In this document: in pieces, positions 1 through 7,063 of the stretch
Layout: each line of letters opens with the position of its first letter
How positions within the stretch are numbered: position 1 is the first letter of the stretch
NCBI GenBank assembly: GCA_012519365.1
Contig: JAAYQH010000170.1
Span: forward strand, 1-13,351
Direction: 5' to 3'
From: Planctomycetota bacterium
Lineage (GTDB): Bacteria; Planctomycetota; Phycisphaerae; Sedimentisphaerales; Anaerohalosphaeraceae
DNA length: 13,351 bases
Notes under the pieces: generated by a model
Told to the model about the DNA's origin: nothing
The model's input: only the letters and a program-made list of their open reading frames with translations
Database searches by the model: none
Made by a program: the position numbers and the translations under genes

Positions 1-732
1 CATCAAAATCACAATCAATACATAAGCCGAGATCACCAAAGCGGCATATTCGAGGCGGGCAGCCCGATGTCCCAGCAGCCCTGCCGTGGTGGTGACCTTT
101 GCAACAGCATCGTCAGCAATGTCCCGCAGGTTGTTGCCGCTCAGGATCGACGCAACCAGCGACCCGACCGGCAAAGCGATCGCCATAGCCTGCCACGACC
201 ACAGACCAGTCAGCACCAAAAACGCCCCCACCGCCATCAGCGGTCCCATCAGCCAAAAAACACAAAAATCCCCCACCCCCAGATATTTATAAGCCACCGG
301 CAAGGCGGTGTAAAAAAAACCGCCTGCCATTCCAACCAGTCCCAGCACCAGAATCGGCCAGCCGTGAATCGCAATAAAAATCAGCCCCACCGCCGCCGTC
401 AGCCCAAAAGCCCCCAGCCCGGCCAGCAGCACCGCCCTCGGAGGCAGCAGCCCATCCACCAGCACACGGCTGGAGCCATAGGTCTCCGGCCGGTCCACTC
501 CCTTGCGATAGTCAAAATAATCGTTGACCAGATTCGTCGCCGCATGAATCAGCAGCGACGCCAGCACCACCAGCGGAAATAATTCCCATCGCGTCGGCAA
601 CTCCGCCCGCAGCACCAATGCCGCAGCCAGAAACACCGGCACCATTGAAGCCGTAAACGTAAACGGCCGTGCCGCCTGCAGCCAGAGGCGTACCGGCGAC
701 CTGACCGCCGCGACCGGACGACAACTCTTCAT
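1..732 (-). CDS. menA: MenA/UbiA-family prenyltransferase, partial (C-terminus beyond window edge)
   Basis: The first 244 residues of an integral-membrane prenyltransferase of the UbiA superfamily. This family joins a polyprenyl diphosphate to an aromatic acceptor; MenA uses 1,4-dihydroxy-2-naphthoate in menaquinone synthesis. Two Asp-rich metal/diphosphate motifs are visible: NLVNDYFDYRKGVD at about residues 67-80 and NNLRDIADD at about 200-208, followed by KVTTTAGLLG. Hydrophobic helices lie at about 30-41, 52-64, 101-121, 126-145, 155-175 and 183-197. The NDYFDYRKGVD and NNLRDI forms look more like MenA than UbiA, but the acceptor cannot be proven from sequence. The start is the ATG at 732, with a GAGG about 10 nt upstream. 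It follows truD by 59 nt with no terminator between them, so it is probably the last seen gene of that operon. The reading frame is still open at base 1. Confidence 0.8.
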   Translation of the reverse strand, partial: MKSCRPVAAVRSPVRLWLQAARPFTFTASMVPVFLAAALVLRAELPTRWELFPLVVLASLLIHAATNLVNDYFDYRKGVDRPETYGSSRVLVDGLLPPRAVLLAGLGAFGLTAAVGLIFIAIHGWPILVLGLVGMAGGFFYTALPVAYKYLGVGDFCVFWLMGPLMAVGAFLVLTGLWSWQAMAIALPVGSLVASILSGNNLRDIADDAVAKVTTTAGLLGHRAARLEYAALVISAYVLIVILM

Positions 733-791
733 CGCGTATAAATCCTCAATTCTGCCATCTGACCCCGCTGTTCGGTCTCCTGACTTTGCTT

Positions 792-2126
792 CTACTTTTT
801 TTTCATCAGCTCACGCAGCATCGTCGTCGCATAACAGCCGCTGGGCAATTCAAATTCCAATTGAAGAAAATCGCCGTAGAGATCGTGGCCGGCCGTGATC
901 TGCACGTTTTTGGGTTGAAATCGCAGCGGGTGTCTGCCGCCGCGTCCGCCGTAATGTTTGAGCCACCGCAAATCCTCATCGCTCAGCCCCAAAGCGTCGA
1001 TCAGCGGATTTTCAAAATCGGCTGCCTCGTCGGTCAATTCCGTCATCCTGACCCCCACCAGCGGGCCGGTGGGACTGATTTCAAACCGATCGCATCGCGG
1101 CTGCTCCACGGCCGCGTCCTCTACCCGAAAACACGCCCCGTTATCATGTTTATAGGCCATATCACCCGTGAACAGTTTATCAATATACGGCATGCGTTCG
1201 ACCAATACGCGGTTAAACAAATCCGATTGCCAGGCCGCCACGAAAAGACCCAGCAACTGCCGGTCGAACATCTCAAAGGCCCGCTCAAAATCGCCGCCTT
1301 CGCGCATTAAATCCTTCAGTGCATACCGATGGTCGCGAAAATTCGGCAGCCACGCCTCATAGGCCGCCTGATAATTGCCCTGTTCATACAGCCTCCGCGC
1401 ACGAATAAAGGTCTCATCCGTATCCAGTTCGGGGTTGCCCAGCAAAATATCAAAAAACTGCCGCGCATCGCGTTTGACCGCTGCCTGTCCCAGCAAATGG
1501 GTATCCTGACGATAGCCGAACCGTTGCGGGCCGAAATAGTTCGGCACCCCCGACCGCATCAGCACCTCCAATACCCCCTCGGCACGCCGCAGGGCCTCGC
1601 TAATCGGCACAGCCATCTGCCGAATTCGCAACGTAAACCGATTGCCCGCCAAATGGCCGATCTTGAGCTTGTTGCCATGGCGGCGAACCTGAAGCACCTG
1701 GATGTGTCGGGATTGAAATTTCGCAATCTTTTCCGGATCGACATGTTCAAACGAAATCCACTGCCGTGTGACCGCGCGGGCGTCCTTACGCCCGGCATAC
1801 CCCACAGTATGCCGAGCCACCCCCGCCGCACGGGCCACCTCGGCAATCATATCGGTCGTGGTCATATTCCGTTTTTCGACGAAGGCAAAGACATGGGACC
1901 CTTCGTCGGACGGCTCATACAACCCAATTTCTTCAACACGAAAATCGTCAGGGATTTTCTTGATAACACCGCCGATGCCCGGAATATCAGGCGTCAAATA
2001 CGGAAAATCATGACGAATCAACTCAACTTCGTTGTCACGTCCATCCGAAATGTGTTTGGGGTTTCTCATCAGACAAAAAATCCGTGGCAGCAAGGTTGCC
2101 TTGTTCGCGTTCGCCCGGCCGGTCAA
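792..2126 (-). CDS. truD: tRNA pseudouridine(13) synthase TruD
   Basis: Converts U13 of tRNA to pseudouridine in the cytoplasm. Family signatures are clear: GYAGRKDARAVTRQW at about residues 109-123, with D115 as the expected catalytic aspartate (equivalent to Asp80 in E. coli TruD), NYFGPQRFG at 196-204, and a C-terminal FELPSGCYATTMLRELMK. The 444-aa length is longer than E. coli TruD (about 350 aa). About 35 extra residues are N-terminal and the rest lie in the insert domain between about 205 and 340. The chosen start is the TTG at 2126: an AAAGGTG ribosome site overlaps the upstream yraN stop codon at the right spacing, while the alternative ATG at 2069 has no visible site. yraN ends in the same frame only 12 nt upstream, which suggests translational coupling. 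The start is the least certain part; the function is secure. Confidence 0.93.
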   Translation of the reverse strand: MTGRANANKATLLPRIFCLMRNPKHISDGRDNEVELIRHDFPYLTPDIPGIGGVIKKIPDDFRVEEIGLYEPSDEGSHVFAFVEKRNMTTTDMIAEVARAAGVARHTVGYAGRKDARAVTRQWISFEHVDPEKIAKFQSRHIQVLQVRRHGNKLKIGHLAGNRFTLRIRQMAVPISEALRRAEGVLEVLMRSGVPNYFGPQRFGYRQDTHLLGQAAVKRDARQFFDILLGNPELDTDETFIRARRLYEQGNYQAAYEAWLPNFRDHRYALKDLMREGGDFERAFEMFDRQLLGLFVAAWQSDLFNRVLVERMPYIDKLFTGDMAYKHDNGACFRVEDAAVEQPRCDRFEISPTGPLVGVRMTELTDEAADFENPLIDALGLSDEDLRWLKHYGGRGGRHPLRFQPKNVQITAGHDLYGDFLQLEFELPSGCYATTMLRELMKKK

Positions 2127-2138
2127 ATAGACGCACCT

Positions 2139-2570
2139 TTAGGGAACAAACGCCGCCGGGTAGTGCGTTATGTGGGGCGCGCCTCGCGGCGGCAGGATCA
2201 CCGTAATCACATCGAACCGCAAAGGACTGTCCGACACATGATACTGAGTCACAAATCGCTTTGCGGTTCGAGCAATTCGGCGTTGTTTTCTGAAATTAAC
2301 GGCCGCCCCCGCCGGTGCAAAATCCTCACTGCGGCGGGTCTTGACTTCCACAAAAACCAGTGTGCCGTCTGTCTCACACACGACCAAATCCAACTCGCCG
2401 CACGAGGCCGACCAGTTTCGCGCAAGCGTTCGACACCCCTGCCGCCTAAGGTGGCGCTCAGCCTGCCGCTGCCCCCAGCGTCCCAGACGCCGGCGATCGG
2501 ACAACAGCCCTCGCCGCACCCACGGCAACGGCCGCATGAGACGGAAACTGTGCGCTTTGACCACCGGCAC
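2139..2570 (-). CDS. yraN: UPF0102/YraN-family endonuclease-like protein
   Basis: A 143-aa protein of the YraN (UPF0102) family, which has the restriction-endonuclease-like fold of archaeal Holliday-junction resolvases. Its physiological role is not settled. The core motifs are present: E38 in GQRQAERHL, GELDLV at 58-63 (D61), VFVEVKTR at 72-79 (E75, K77), and RFDVITV near 118-124. That is a complete E-D-ExK active-site pattern. The start is taken as GTG at 2570, preceded by GCGGAG about 8 nt upstream. An internal ATG at 2537 has no ribosome site but would give a length nearer the usual 115-130 aa. It sits 17 nt after rplS and 12 nt before truD, in the common rplS-yraN neighbourhood. RNase HII, often located between them in other bacteria, is missing. 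Confidence 0.9.
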   Translation of the reverse strand: MPVVKAHSFRLMRPLPWVRRGLLSDRRRLGRWGQRQAERHLRRQGCRTLARNWSASCGELDLVVCETDGTLVFVEVKTRRSEDFAPAGAAVNFRKQRRIARTAKRFVTQYHVSDSPLRFDVITVILPPRGAPHITHYPAAFVP

Positions 2571-2587
2571 CGTTCGGCTCCGCCCGC

Positions 2588-2956
2588 TTATTTGGAAACA
2601 GTATGCTTGCTGTGCCGCTGCTTCAGACGGACTCCCTTGCCCACACGGTCGCGCAGAAAATACAACTTGGCTCGTCGCGCTTTCCCGCTGCGAAGAGGGC
2701 GAATATCGACGATATTCGGCGAATGCAGCGGGAATGTCCGCTCAACACCTTCATCGCCGATCATTCGGCGAACCGTGAACATCTCGTTCATTCCTCGCCC
2801 CTTGCGGCTGATCACTATGCCGGTAAAAATTTGGGTGCGAACCTTTTCGCCTTCCACAATACGACAATGCACATCGACCGTATCGCCAACCTCAAAATAG
2901 GGTCTGTCCGGTCGAAGACTTTTCTGTTCAACAAGTTCGAGTAATTTTGTTTTCAC
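2588..2956 (-). CDS. rplS: 50S ribosomal protein L19
   Basis: Large-subunit ribosomal protein L19, which lies near the interface with the 30S subunit. The 122-aa length is normal. The family pattern is intact: [19 protein letters not shown], then [22 protein letters not shown]-like segment [22 protein letters not shown] and the closing [19 protein letters not shown] segment. The start is GTG at 2956, which overlaps the trmD TGA stop (GTGA, 4-nt overlap). A strong AGGAG lies 8 nt upstream inside the end of trmD, so the two genes are translationally coupled. yraN follows 17 nt downstream. Confidence 0.97.
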   Translation of the reverse strand: MKTKLLELVEQKSLRPDRPYFEVGDTVDVHCRIVEGEKVRTQIFTGIVISRKGRGMNEMFTVRRMIGDEGVERTFPLHSPNIVDIRPLRSGKARRAKLYFLRDRVGKGVRLKQRHSKHTVSK

Positions 2957-3705
2957 GTTTCTATCTCCTGTTTCTTATCGTTTTGAGGTATCTTGTTTTC
3001 CGCCTGCCGACGTGCCAGCCACGCCGCATACAAGTCCGGCCGTCGCTGCTGCGTTCGCCGCAGGCTTTGTTCCATTCGCCATTGAGCAATCTTGCCGTGA
3101 TCGCCGCTGAGCAGAATCTCCGGCACACGCATCCCACGAAACACTTCCGGTCGCGTATAGTGCGGATATTCCAGCAGTCCGTCGCTGAACGAATCCTGGG
3201 CCGCCGAGTCCTCATCGCCCAGCGCCCCGTCCAGCAATCGCACCACCGCGTCGATAACCACCATGGCCGCCAGTTCCCCGCCGCTGAGGACATAGTCGCC
3301 GATAGAAATCTCCTCGGCGTCCAATCCTTCGCGAATCCGCTCATCAAAGCCCTCATACCGACCGGCAATCAGAATCAATCGCGGCTCTCGGCTCAATTCA
3401 ACGACCTTGGCCTGGGTCAAAGGCGCCCCTTGCGGCGTCAATAGAATCACACGGCCCGGCTCCGGTGCCTCGGCGCGGACATGCTCAACGCATGCAAACA
3501 CCGGCGGACACATCATCACCATACCCGCTCCGCCGCCGTAGGGCTTATCGTCCACTTTGCGATAGGCATCCGTGGCGAACTGTCTAATATTTGAAAGAAC
3601 TATCTGAACAATGTCCCGCTGTCGGGCCCGCTTGAGTATCGAATGACTCAGCGGCGACTCAAACATTTCAGGAAACAGCGTCAGGACATCGATACGCATC
3701 ATCAT
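2953..3705 (-). CDS. trmD: tRNA (guanine(37)-N1)-methyltransferase TrmD
   Basis: Methylates N1 of G37, next to the anticodon, with S-adenosylmethionine, protecting against +1 frameshifting. It is a SPOUT-class trefoil-knot dimer. Seen in the 250-aa product: [11 protein letters not shown] at about 54-64, [10 protein letters not shown] at 115-124, [15 protein letters not shown] at 134-148 (the knot), [10 protein letters not shown] at 177-186 and [11 protein letters not shown] at 200-210. The family usually has GGGPGMVMKPEP at the first motif; here Pro is Ala and the Lys-Pro-Glu is Met-Cys-Pro, a mild change. There are three in-frame ATG codons at the start (3705, 3702, 3699), so the exact first residue is uncertain by up to two codons. 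The gap to rpsP is 3 nt. rimM, usually between them, is absent. Confidence 0.97.
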   Translation of the reverse strand: MMMRIDVLTLFPEMFESPLSHSILKRARQRDIVQIVLSNIRQFATDAYRKVDDKPYGGGAGMVMMCPPVFACVEHVRAEAPEPGRVILLTPQGAPLTQAKVVELSREPRLILIAGRYEGFDERIREGLDAEEISIGDYVLSGGELAAMVVIDAVVRLLDGALGDEDSAAQDSFSDGLLEYPHYTRPEVFRGMRVPEILLSGDHGKIAQWRMEQSLRRTQQRRPDLYAAWLARRQAENKIPQNDKKQEIET

Positions 3706-3708
3706 TCA

Positions 3709-4092
3709 TCAGGCCGAAGCATTCTCGCTCTTTTGAGCGGCCTTGGCCGCGGCTTCTTTCTCCGCCTTGGTAAAGGGCTTACCCAACTTGCGGGCAATCT
3801 GACGGGCACGAGCCCGACGCGCCTTTTTGGCATCAAGGCTCGGACAGGCCACTCCCTGTTTGACCAAAATCTCCGCCACCGTCTCTGTCGGCACGGCCCC
3901 CAGCTGCATCCAATGCCGGACCCGCTCCAGATTCAGCACAACCTTCTTCTGGTCGTCTTTTTCCAGAGGGTCATAGTGGCCGAGTTTTTCAAGCACACGT
4001 CCGTCACGCGGCGTGTGTGCTTCCACCGCATTGATGCGGAAGAAAGGCCGATGACGCCGTCCCATCCGGGTCATTCTGATTCGTACTGCCAT
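3709..4092 (-). CDS. rpsP: 30S ribosomal protein S16 with basic Ala-rich tail
   Basis: Small-subunit ribosomal protein S16, needed for 30S assembly. The N-terminal 80 residues match the family (MAVRIRMTRMGRRHRPFFRI, TPRDGRVLEKLGHYDPL, W-LGAVPTETVAEIL). The protein is 127 aa against the usual 80-90 aa. The extra C-terminal segment after about residue 87 is Lys/Arg/Ala/Glu-rich (KKARRARARQIARKLG, then AEKEAAAKAAQKSE) and probably contacts rRNA or is flexible. Long S16 tails occur in several phyla. The start is the ATG at 4092 with an AAAGGAA site 6 nt upstream; an in-frame extension to 4149 has no S16 homology. It heads the rpsP-trmD-rplS-yraN-truD cluster. Confidence 0.97.
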   Translation of the reverse strand: MAVRIRMTRMGRRHRPFFRINAVEAHTPRDGRVLEKLGHYDPLEKDDQKKVVLNLERVRHWMQLGAVPTETVAEILVKQGVACPSLDAKKARRARARQIARKLGKPFTKAEKEAAAKAAQKSENASA

Positions 4093-4456
4093 AATGGTTC
4101 CTTTCGTACAAAGATATATAATAAATTTTTGCGTCCCCTGTGGACACAAAACACGTTAGTCAGTCCGGATTACACGCTCCGTTCAACTCCCCCAAAAGGG
4201 GATCGTCCCAAACAGGGCAGCACGCACTGTCCCGGCCGACAACATCTTGAGTCAGCCACGAAACCGCCCAAAGCCGATTGAACCGCCCTTTTAAGCCTCA
4301 ACGGCCCACACCCCTGACTGCCGACCCCGTCCGGGGCCTTACCACATAAAATCCCATCTTCTTTTTGGATTTCAAAGAGCACCTTGAACCCATCGGAGTG
4401 GACAAAAACCAACACATCTAAAAAGCAAAAAAACAAATCACCTCAGGCGGTCGCGT
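4093..4456. other. 364-bp gap before rpsP: likely promoter/leader, no gene
   Basis: No convincing gene. One open frame on the minus strand (about 4170-4436) gives a Cys/Gly-rich protein with no family look, no ribosome site, and composition unlike its neighbours. On the minus strand, next to rpsP, the AT-rich run 4111-4132 (TTTATTATATAT) is a plausible -10 region, but no good -35 was found. Two short hairpins can be drawn, CCCC-4-GGGG at 4190-4201 and at 4325-4336, each only 4 bp. After the unknown gene at 4457 the minus strand is T-rich (4416-4440), which might help termination, but its stem is weak. A long leader before a ribosomal-protein gene could hold an autoregulatory site; nothing specific was recognised. 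Confidence 0.4.
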
Positions 4457-4780
4457 TTATGACTTCTCGTTTGCCTTTAATTTTTTAAGGACATAGCCGT
4501 TAATAAAAATCGCCGCCAGCGCCGGGTCCACAGCCGCCCGTTCGGCAATCTGAGCCACCTGCTCATCTGTCAGCCGGACAGCGTTTTGTTTTTCCTCAAC
4601 CGTCATGGCCGCCGTCAACCGGCAAAACTGCTCATATTCTTCCCGCGTAGGAGCCGCCAGCATCGCCAGCTCACTTTTGCCGTCGGTCGTCTGAAACTGC
4701 GCCCGCATCCGCCGACCGTAAGCATCATCTACAAACCGTTGCAGCGCCTTAAGATAGTCATCCACTCCCGACACGGCCAT
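4457..4780 (-). CDS. Unknown 107-aa helical protein coupled to ffh
   Basis: Not recognised. The product is a soluble, mainly helical 107-aa protein with no signal peptide, membrane segment or Cys pair. The N-terminal third (DDYLKALQRFVDDAYGRRMRAQF) looks amphipathic. The middle is acidic and the C-terminus hydrophobic then basic (AAIFINGYVLKKLKANEKS). Its ATG shares one base with the ffh stop codon (TAATG at 4778-4782), with AGG just upstream, so it is almost certainly translated by coupling to ffh. This junction, together with normal codon use, is the main evidence that it is real. Placement suggests a role linked to SRP or to the ribosome, but that is inference only. The 3' side is a 364-bp gap before rpsP. 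Confidence 0.75.
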   Translation of the reverse strand: MAVSGVDDYLKALQRFVDDAYGRRMRAQFQTTDGKSELAMLAAPTREEYEQFCRLTAAMTVEEKQNAVRLTDEQVAQIAERAAVDPALAAIFINGYVLKKLKANEKS

Positions 4781-6189
4781 TACCTGCGTTTTTTGCGGGG
4801 CGGTTTCTTGCGTTTGCTGCGCTGCTTGACCTTGCCGGCCGATTGCATCGCGCTGAACACATCCATTTTGCCGCTCATCAATCCCTTCAGGGCATTCGGC
4901 CCGCCGCCGCTGATGGATTTCATCATCTCCCGGGTCCGCTTAAAGGTCTTGACCAGACCGGCCACATCCTGCACATCACGACCACAGCCGCGGGCAATCC
5001 GTCGGCGACGCGACGCATCGATAATATCGGGATTACGCCGTTCCTCAGTCGTCATCGAATGGACGATTCCTTCCATCGCATTGATTTCCCGATCATCCAC
5101 GTTCAAATCGCCCAAGCCCCCCATACCCGGCAGCAGCTTAAGCAGGCTTGCGAACCCGCCCATCTTTCGGATACTTTGCATCTGCTTAAGAAAATCATCA
5201 AACCCAAACGTACCTTTGGCCATCTTGACCTGAAGCTTTTGGGCCTGTTCCTCGTCAAATTGCTCCTGGGCCTTTTCCACCAGCGTAACCACATCGCCCA
5301 TGCCCAGAATTCGGCTGGCCATACGCTCAGGATGAAACGGCTCGATATTATCAAGTTTTTCGCCAACACCGATAAACTTAATGGGTTTTCCGGTCACGGC
5401 CTTGACGCTCAGGGCCGCACCACCACGGGCGTCGCCGTCCAACTTGGTCAGAATAACGCCATCCAGTTCAAGCCGGTCGTTGAATTCCTTGGCGCTGTTG
5501 ACCGCGTCCTGACCGGTCATCGCGTCACAGACAAGATAAATTTGATGCGGATTGACGGCTTTGGCAACCGCCGCAATCTCGTTCATCATTGCCTCATCGA
5601 CATGCAATCGTCCGGCTGTGTCCAGAATAACAACGTCGTAACCATTTTGTTTGGCATACTTTACGCCGTTTACCGCCACACGCACAGCATCCTTGACGCC
5701 GTCTTCTTTATACACGTCAATGCCCAACTGCTCACCCAGCGTGCACAACTGGTCAATCGCCGCCGGCCGTTGCAAGTCATCGGCCACAAGAAGCGGCCTT
5801 TTTTTGTCCTTATCGCGGATGTATTTGGCCAGTTTGGCCGCGGTGGTCGTTTTACCCGACCCTTGAAGGCCGGCCAGCATCACCACTGTTGGACCGGGGC
5901 TGACATAATAAATCCGTGGATCGACCGGCCCCATCAGTCGAACCAATTCATCGTGAACGAGTTTGACCATCACCTGGCCGGGACGCAGACTCTTGATCAC
6001 CTCAGAGCCCAACGCCGCCTGCTGCACATCCTTGCAGAACTGCTTGACGACGTGGTAATTCACGTCCGCTTCGAGCAGGGCCTTTCGCACATCCCGCATC
6101 GCATCGGAGATGTTCGCCTCGGTAATGCGTCCTCGGCCGGACAGCGACCGAAACACACCGTTTAGTTTTTGCGTCAGGGCATCAAACAT
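4780..6189 (-). CDS. ffh: Signal recognition particle GTPase Ffh (SRP54)
   Basis: Protein component of SRP. It binds signal sequences of nascent membrane and secreted proteins plus the SRP RNA, and hands the ribosome to FtsY. All parts are present in 469 aa: N domain with ALLEADVN, P-loop GLQGSGKTTTAAKLA from about 107, DDLQRPAA at 137-144, DTAGRL from 190, TKLDGDARGGAA from 248, then the Met-rich M domain with KMGGFASLLKLLPGM and the RNA-binding RRRRIARGCGRDVQ at about 394-407. The tail is very basic (KQRSKRKKPPRKKRR). The start is the ATG at 6189, giving the classic MFDALTQKL beginning; the longer frame from 6243 adds non-homologous residues. The usual DxYRPAA is DDLQRPAA here, a minor variation. 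A candidate promoter lies about 90 nt upstream. Confidence 0.98.
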   Translation of the reverse strand: MFDALTQKLNGVFRSLSGRGRITEANISDAMRDVRKALLEADVNYHVVKQFCKDVQQAALGSEVIKSLRPGQVMVKLVHDELVRLMGPVDPRIYYVSPGPTVVMLAGLQGSGKTTTAAKLAKYIRDKDKKRPLLVADDLQRPAAIDQLCTLGEQLGIDVYKEDGVKDAVRVAVNGVKYAKQNGYDVVILDTAGRLHVDEAMMNEIAAVAKAVNPHQIYLVCDAMTGQDAVNSAKEFNDRLELDGVILTKLDGDARGGAALSVKAVTGKPIKFIGVGEKLDNIEPFHPERMASRILGMGDVVTLVEKAQEQFDEEQAQKLQVKMAKGTFGFDDFLKQMQSIRKMGGFASLLKLLPGMGGLGDLNVDDREINAMEGIVHSMTTEERRNPDIIDASRRRRIARGCGRDVQDVAGLVKTFKRTREMMKSISGGGPNALKGLMSGKMDVFSAMQSAGKVKQRSKRKKPPRKKRR

Positions 6190-6280
6190 GCCGATTTTCT
6201 CATTGAAAACAAAGGTTTTTACCCCCGCTCTGACCTGAAACATTCACTGCCAGCGCAGAGATCTGCCGTCAAAATGGCAA

Positions 6281-6309
6281 AGTGTACGTTTTTTCACAAT
6301 ATTTTGCAA
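6281..6309 (-). promoter_or_regulatory. Candidate sigma-70-type promoter for ffh
   Basis: On the minus strand, TTGCAA (6309-6304) is followed after 17 nt by TACACT (6286-6281). Each hexamer matches its consensus at 4 of 6 positions, and the spacing is ideal. Transcription would start near 6274, giving a leader of about 85 nt before the ffh ATG. This is a pattern match only; the same TTGCAA is self-complementary and could also serve the plus strand. Confidence 0.4.
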
Positions 6310-6335
6310 GTCAAAAACCGAAAAAGTATGCCGGA

Positions 6336-6481
6336 CAAACAACAGCCGAGCCGCGCAAGCGGCCGGATAAGACCGCGTCCCGGCCAATGTGCCCCTATAT
6401 CCGCATCCCTTCTCGGGCGCCCTCGCGCCGCCGCGCTGTTGGGCCCACCGATACACCGCGCTGTTGTGTTGCATTTTTTTT
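6336..6481 (+). ncRNA. Candidate structured small RNA between ffh and PilZ gene
   Basis: A GC-rich block in an otherwise AT-rich divergent gap. A closing stem pairs CAA-ACAACAGC (6336-6346) with GCTGTTGT-G-TTG (6460-6471), 11 bp with one bulge, directly followed by eight T residues (6474-6481). Inside, GCCGC-GCAA-GCGGC (6350-6363) makes a 5-bp stem with a GNRA tetraloop on the plus strand, and GGCGC-CCTC-GCGCC (6416-6429) makes a second 5-bp stem. CGGATA (6364-6369) can pair with TATCCG (6398-6403), and GGCCGG (6361-6366) with CCGGCC (6380-6385) as an alternative. The layout, an end-closing stem plus U-tract, suits an RNA of about 145 nt. It was compared by eye with SRP RNA (no conserved apical loop), tmRNA and tRNA, and none fits. 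It could instead be a terminator-like or regulatory DNA structure. Confidence 0.35.
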
Positions 6482-6599
6482 ATGTCGTGTGAACGCAAAA
6501 TTTCTTTATTTTGACAAATCTTTGTTAATTTGCGTGCCTTTATGGTCGAAACACCGTCAGCAATAAACCATATATCACGGGACTTTAGGAGATTTGACC

Positions 6600-6965
6600 A
6601 TGGATTGTGTAATGGAACGACGGCGGGAACCGAGATTGCGTTACAGTTGGCCCATCTGGTTCGCAGAAGACTTCGACGACATTCTCACTCAGGGACAGAT
6701 GGTTGATTTGTCAAGTAGTGGAGCGGCGTTTACCTGTTATGCCGATCGCTGTCCCGGCCACGGTGAGCATATCACCGCCCGTTTCAGTGTTCCGGCAGCC
6801 GAAACGACAGACACCTACGACTTGAAAAACTTCATTCGCGACGGGAAAATCTGCCGAATTGACGAGTTGGGGCCTCATCTTCGACGCGTGGCGTTTCAGT
6901 TTTGTGAACCACTGCCCTTCAAGCCCGCAGAACAATATGCAGACACCGAATTGATGGTCGTTTAA
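6600..6965 (+). CDS. PilZ-domain protein (predicted c-di-GMP receptor)
   Basis: A single-domain 121-aa PilZ protein. PilZ domains bind the second messenger cyclic di-GMP and pass the signal to motility, adhesion or exopolysaccharide systems. Both ligand motifs are present: RxxxR as R8-R12 in ERRREPRLR, and D/NxSxxG as D36-L-S38-S-S-G41, followed by the expected beta-barrel (GEHITARFSVP, GKICRIDELGPHLRRVAFQF). It probably still binds the nucleotide. There is no membrane segment or partner domain, so its output partner is unknown. The start is the ATG at 6600 with AGGAG 8 nt upstream; the TTG at 6594 is too close to that site. A TTGACA lies at 6511-6516, but no good -10 at normal spacing was found. 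It ends at its own terminator and is monocistronic. Confidence 0.9.
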   Translation: MDCVMERRREPRLRYSWPIWFAEDFDDILTQGQMVDLSSSGAAFTCYADRCPGHGEHITARFSVPAAETTDTYDLKNFIRDGKICRIDELGPHLRRVAFQFCEPLPFKPAEQYADTELMVV

Positions 6966-6990
6966 GTCCGGTTTTAACATCCGCACCCTC

Positions 6991-7026
6991 AGGCCCGACT
7001 GCCCTTTTTGCCGTCGGGCTTTTTTT
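6991..7026 (+). terminator. Intrinsic terminator after PilZ gene
   Basis: GCCCGAC (6993-6999) pairs with GTCGGGC (7013-7019), extended by G-T and A-T pairs, and is followed by a run of seven T residues (7020-7026). The stem is GC-rich and starts about 26 nt after the PilZ stop codon. This is a textbook rho-independent terminator. Confidence 0.9.
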
Positions 7027-7027
7027 G

Positions 7028-7058
7028 TTGACCCTTTTCGTCTTAACGATAGTATATA
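7028..7058 (+). promoter_or_regulatory. Candidate cobO promoter giving a near-leaderless transcript
   Basis: TTGACC (7028-7033) matches the -35 consensus at 5 of 6 positions. TATATA (7053-7058) is a possible -10 at 19-nt spacing, which is slightly long. Transcription would begin around 7064-7066, that is, at the cobO ATG itself. No ribosome-binding site precedes that ATG, which fits. The -35 begins only 2 nt after the upstream terminator T-run. Confidence 0.4.
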
Positions 7059-7063
7059 AAGAT

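Noticed and set aside
1329..2900. Plus-strand open frame of 523 codons across truD, yraN and rplS
   Set aside because: It spans three conserved genes on the opposite strand and reads as low-complexity Arg/Pro/His sequence. No ribosome site was seen.
4170..4436. Minus-strand open frame of 88 codons between the unknown gene and rpsP
   Set aside because: No ribosome site, odd Cys/Gly content and no recognisable family. It could not be excluded absolutely, but nothing supports it.
4843..6165. Long open frame on the plus strand, 440 codons
   Set aside because: It lies entirely antisense to ffh, whose protein is fully conserved. The translation is His/Gln/Arg-rich with no domain look; it is a shadow caused by high-GC codon use.
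6339..6471. SRP RNA, tmRNA or tRNA in the GC-rich block beside ffh
   Set aside because: The conserved SRP apical GGAA-loop segment, a tRNA T-arm and a 3' CCA end were all looked for on both strands and not found. Only a generic structured-RNA candidate is kept.
6511..6546. Promoter for the PilZ gene built on TTGACA at 6511
   Set aside because: The -35 is perfect, but at 16-18 nt the sequence is GC-rich with no -10-like hexamer; TATGGT at 6541 is 24 nt away, which is too far.
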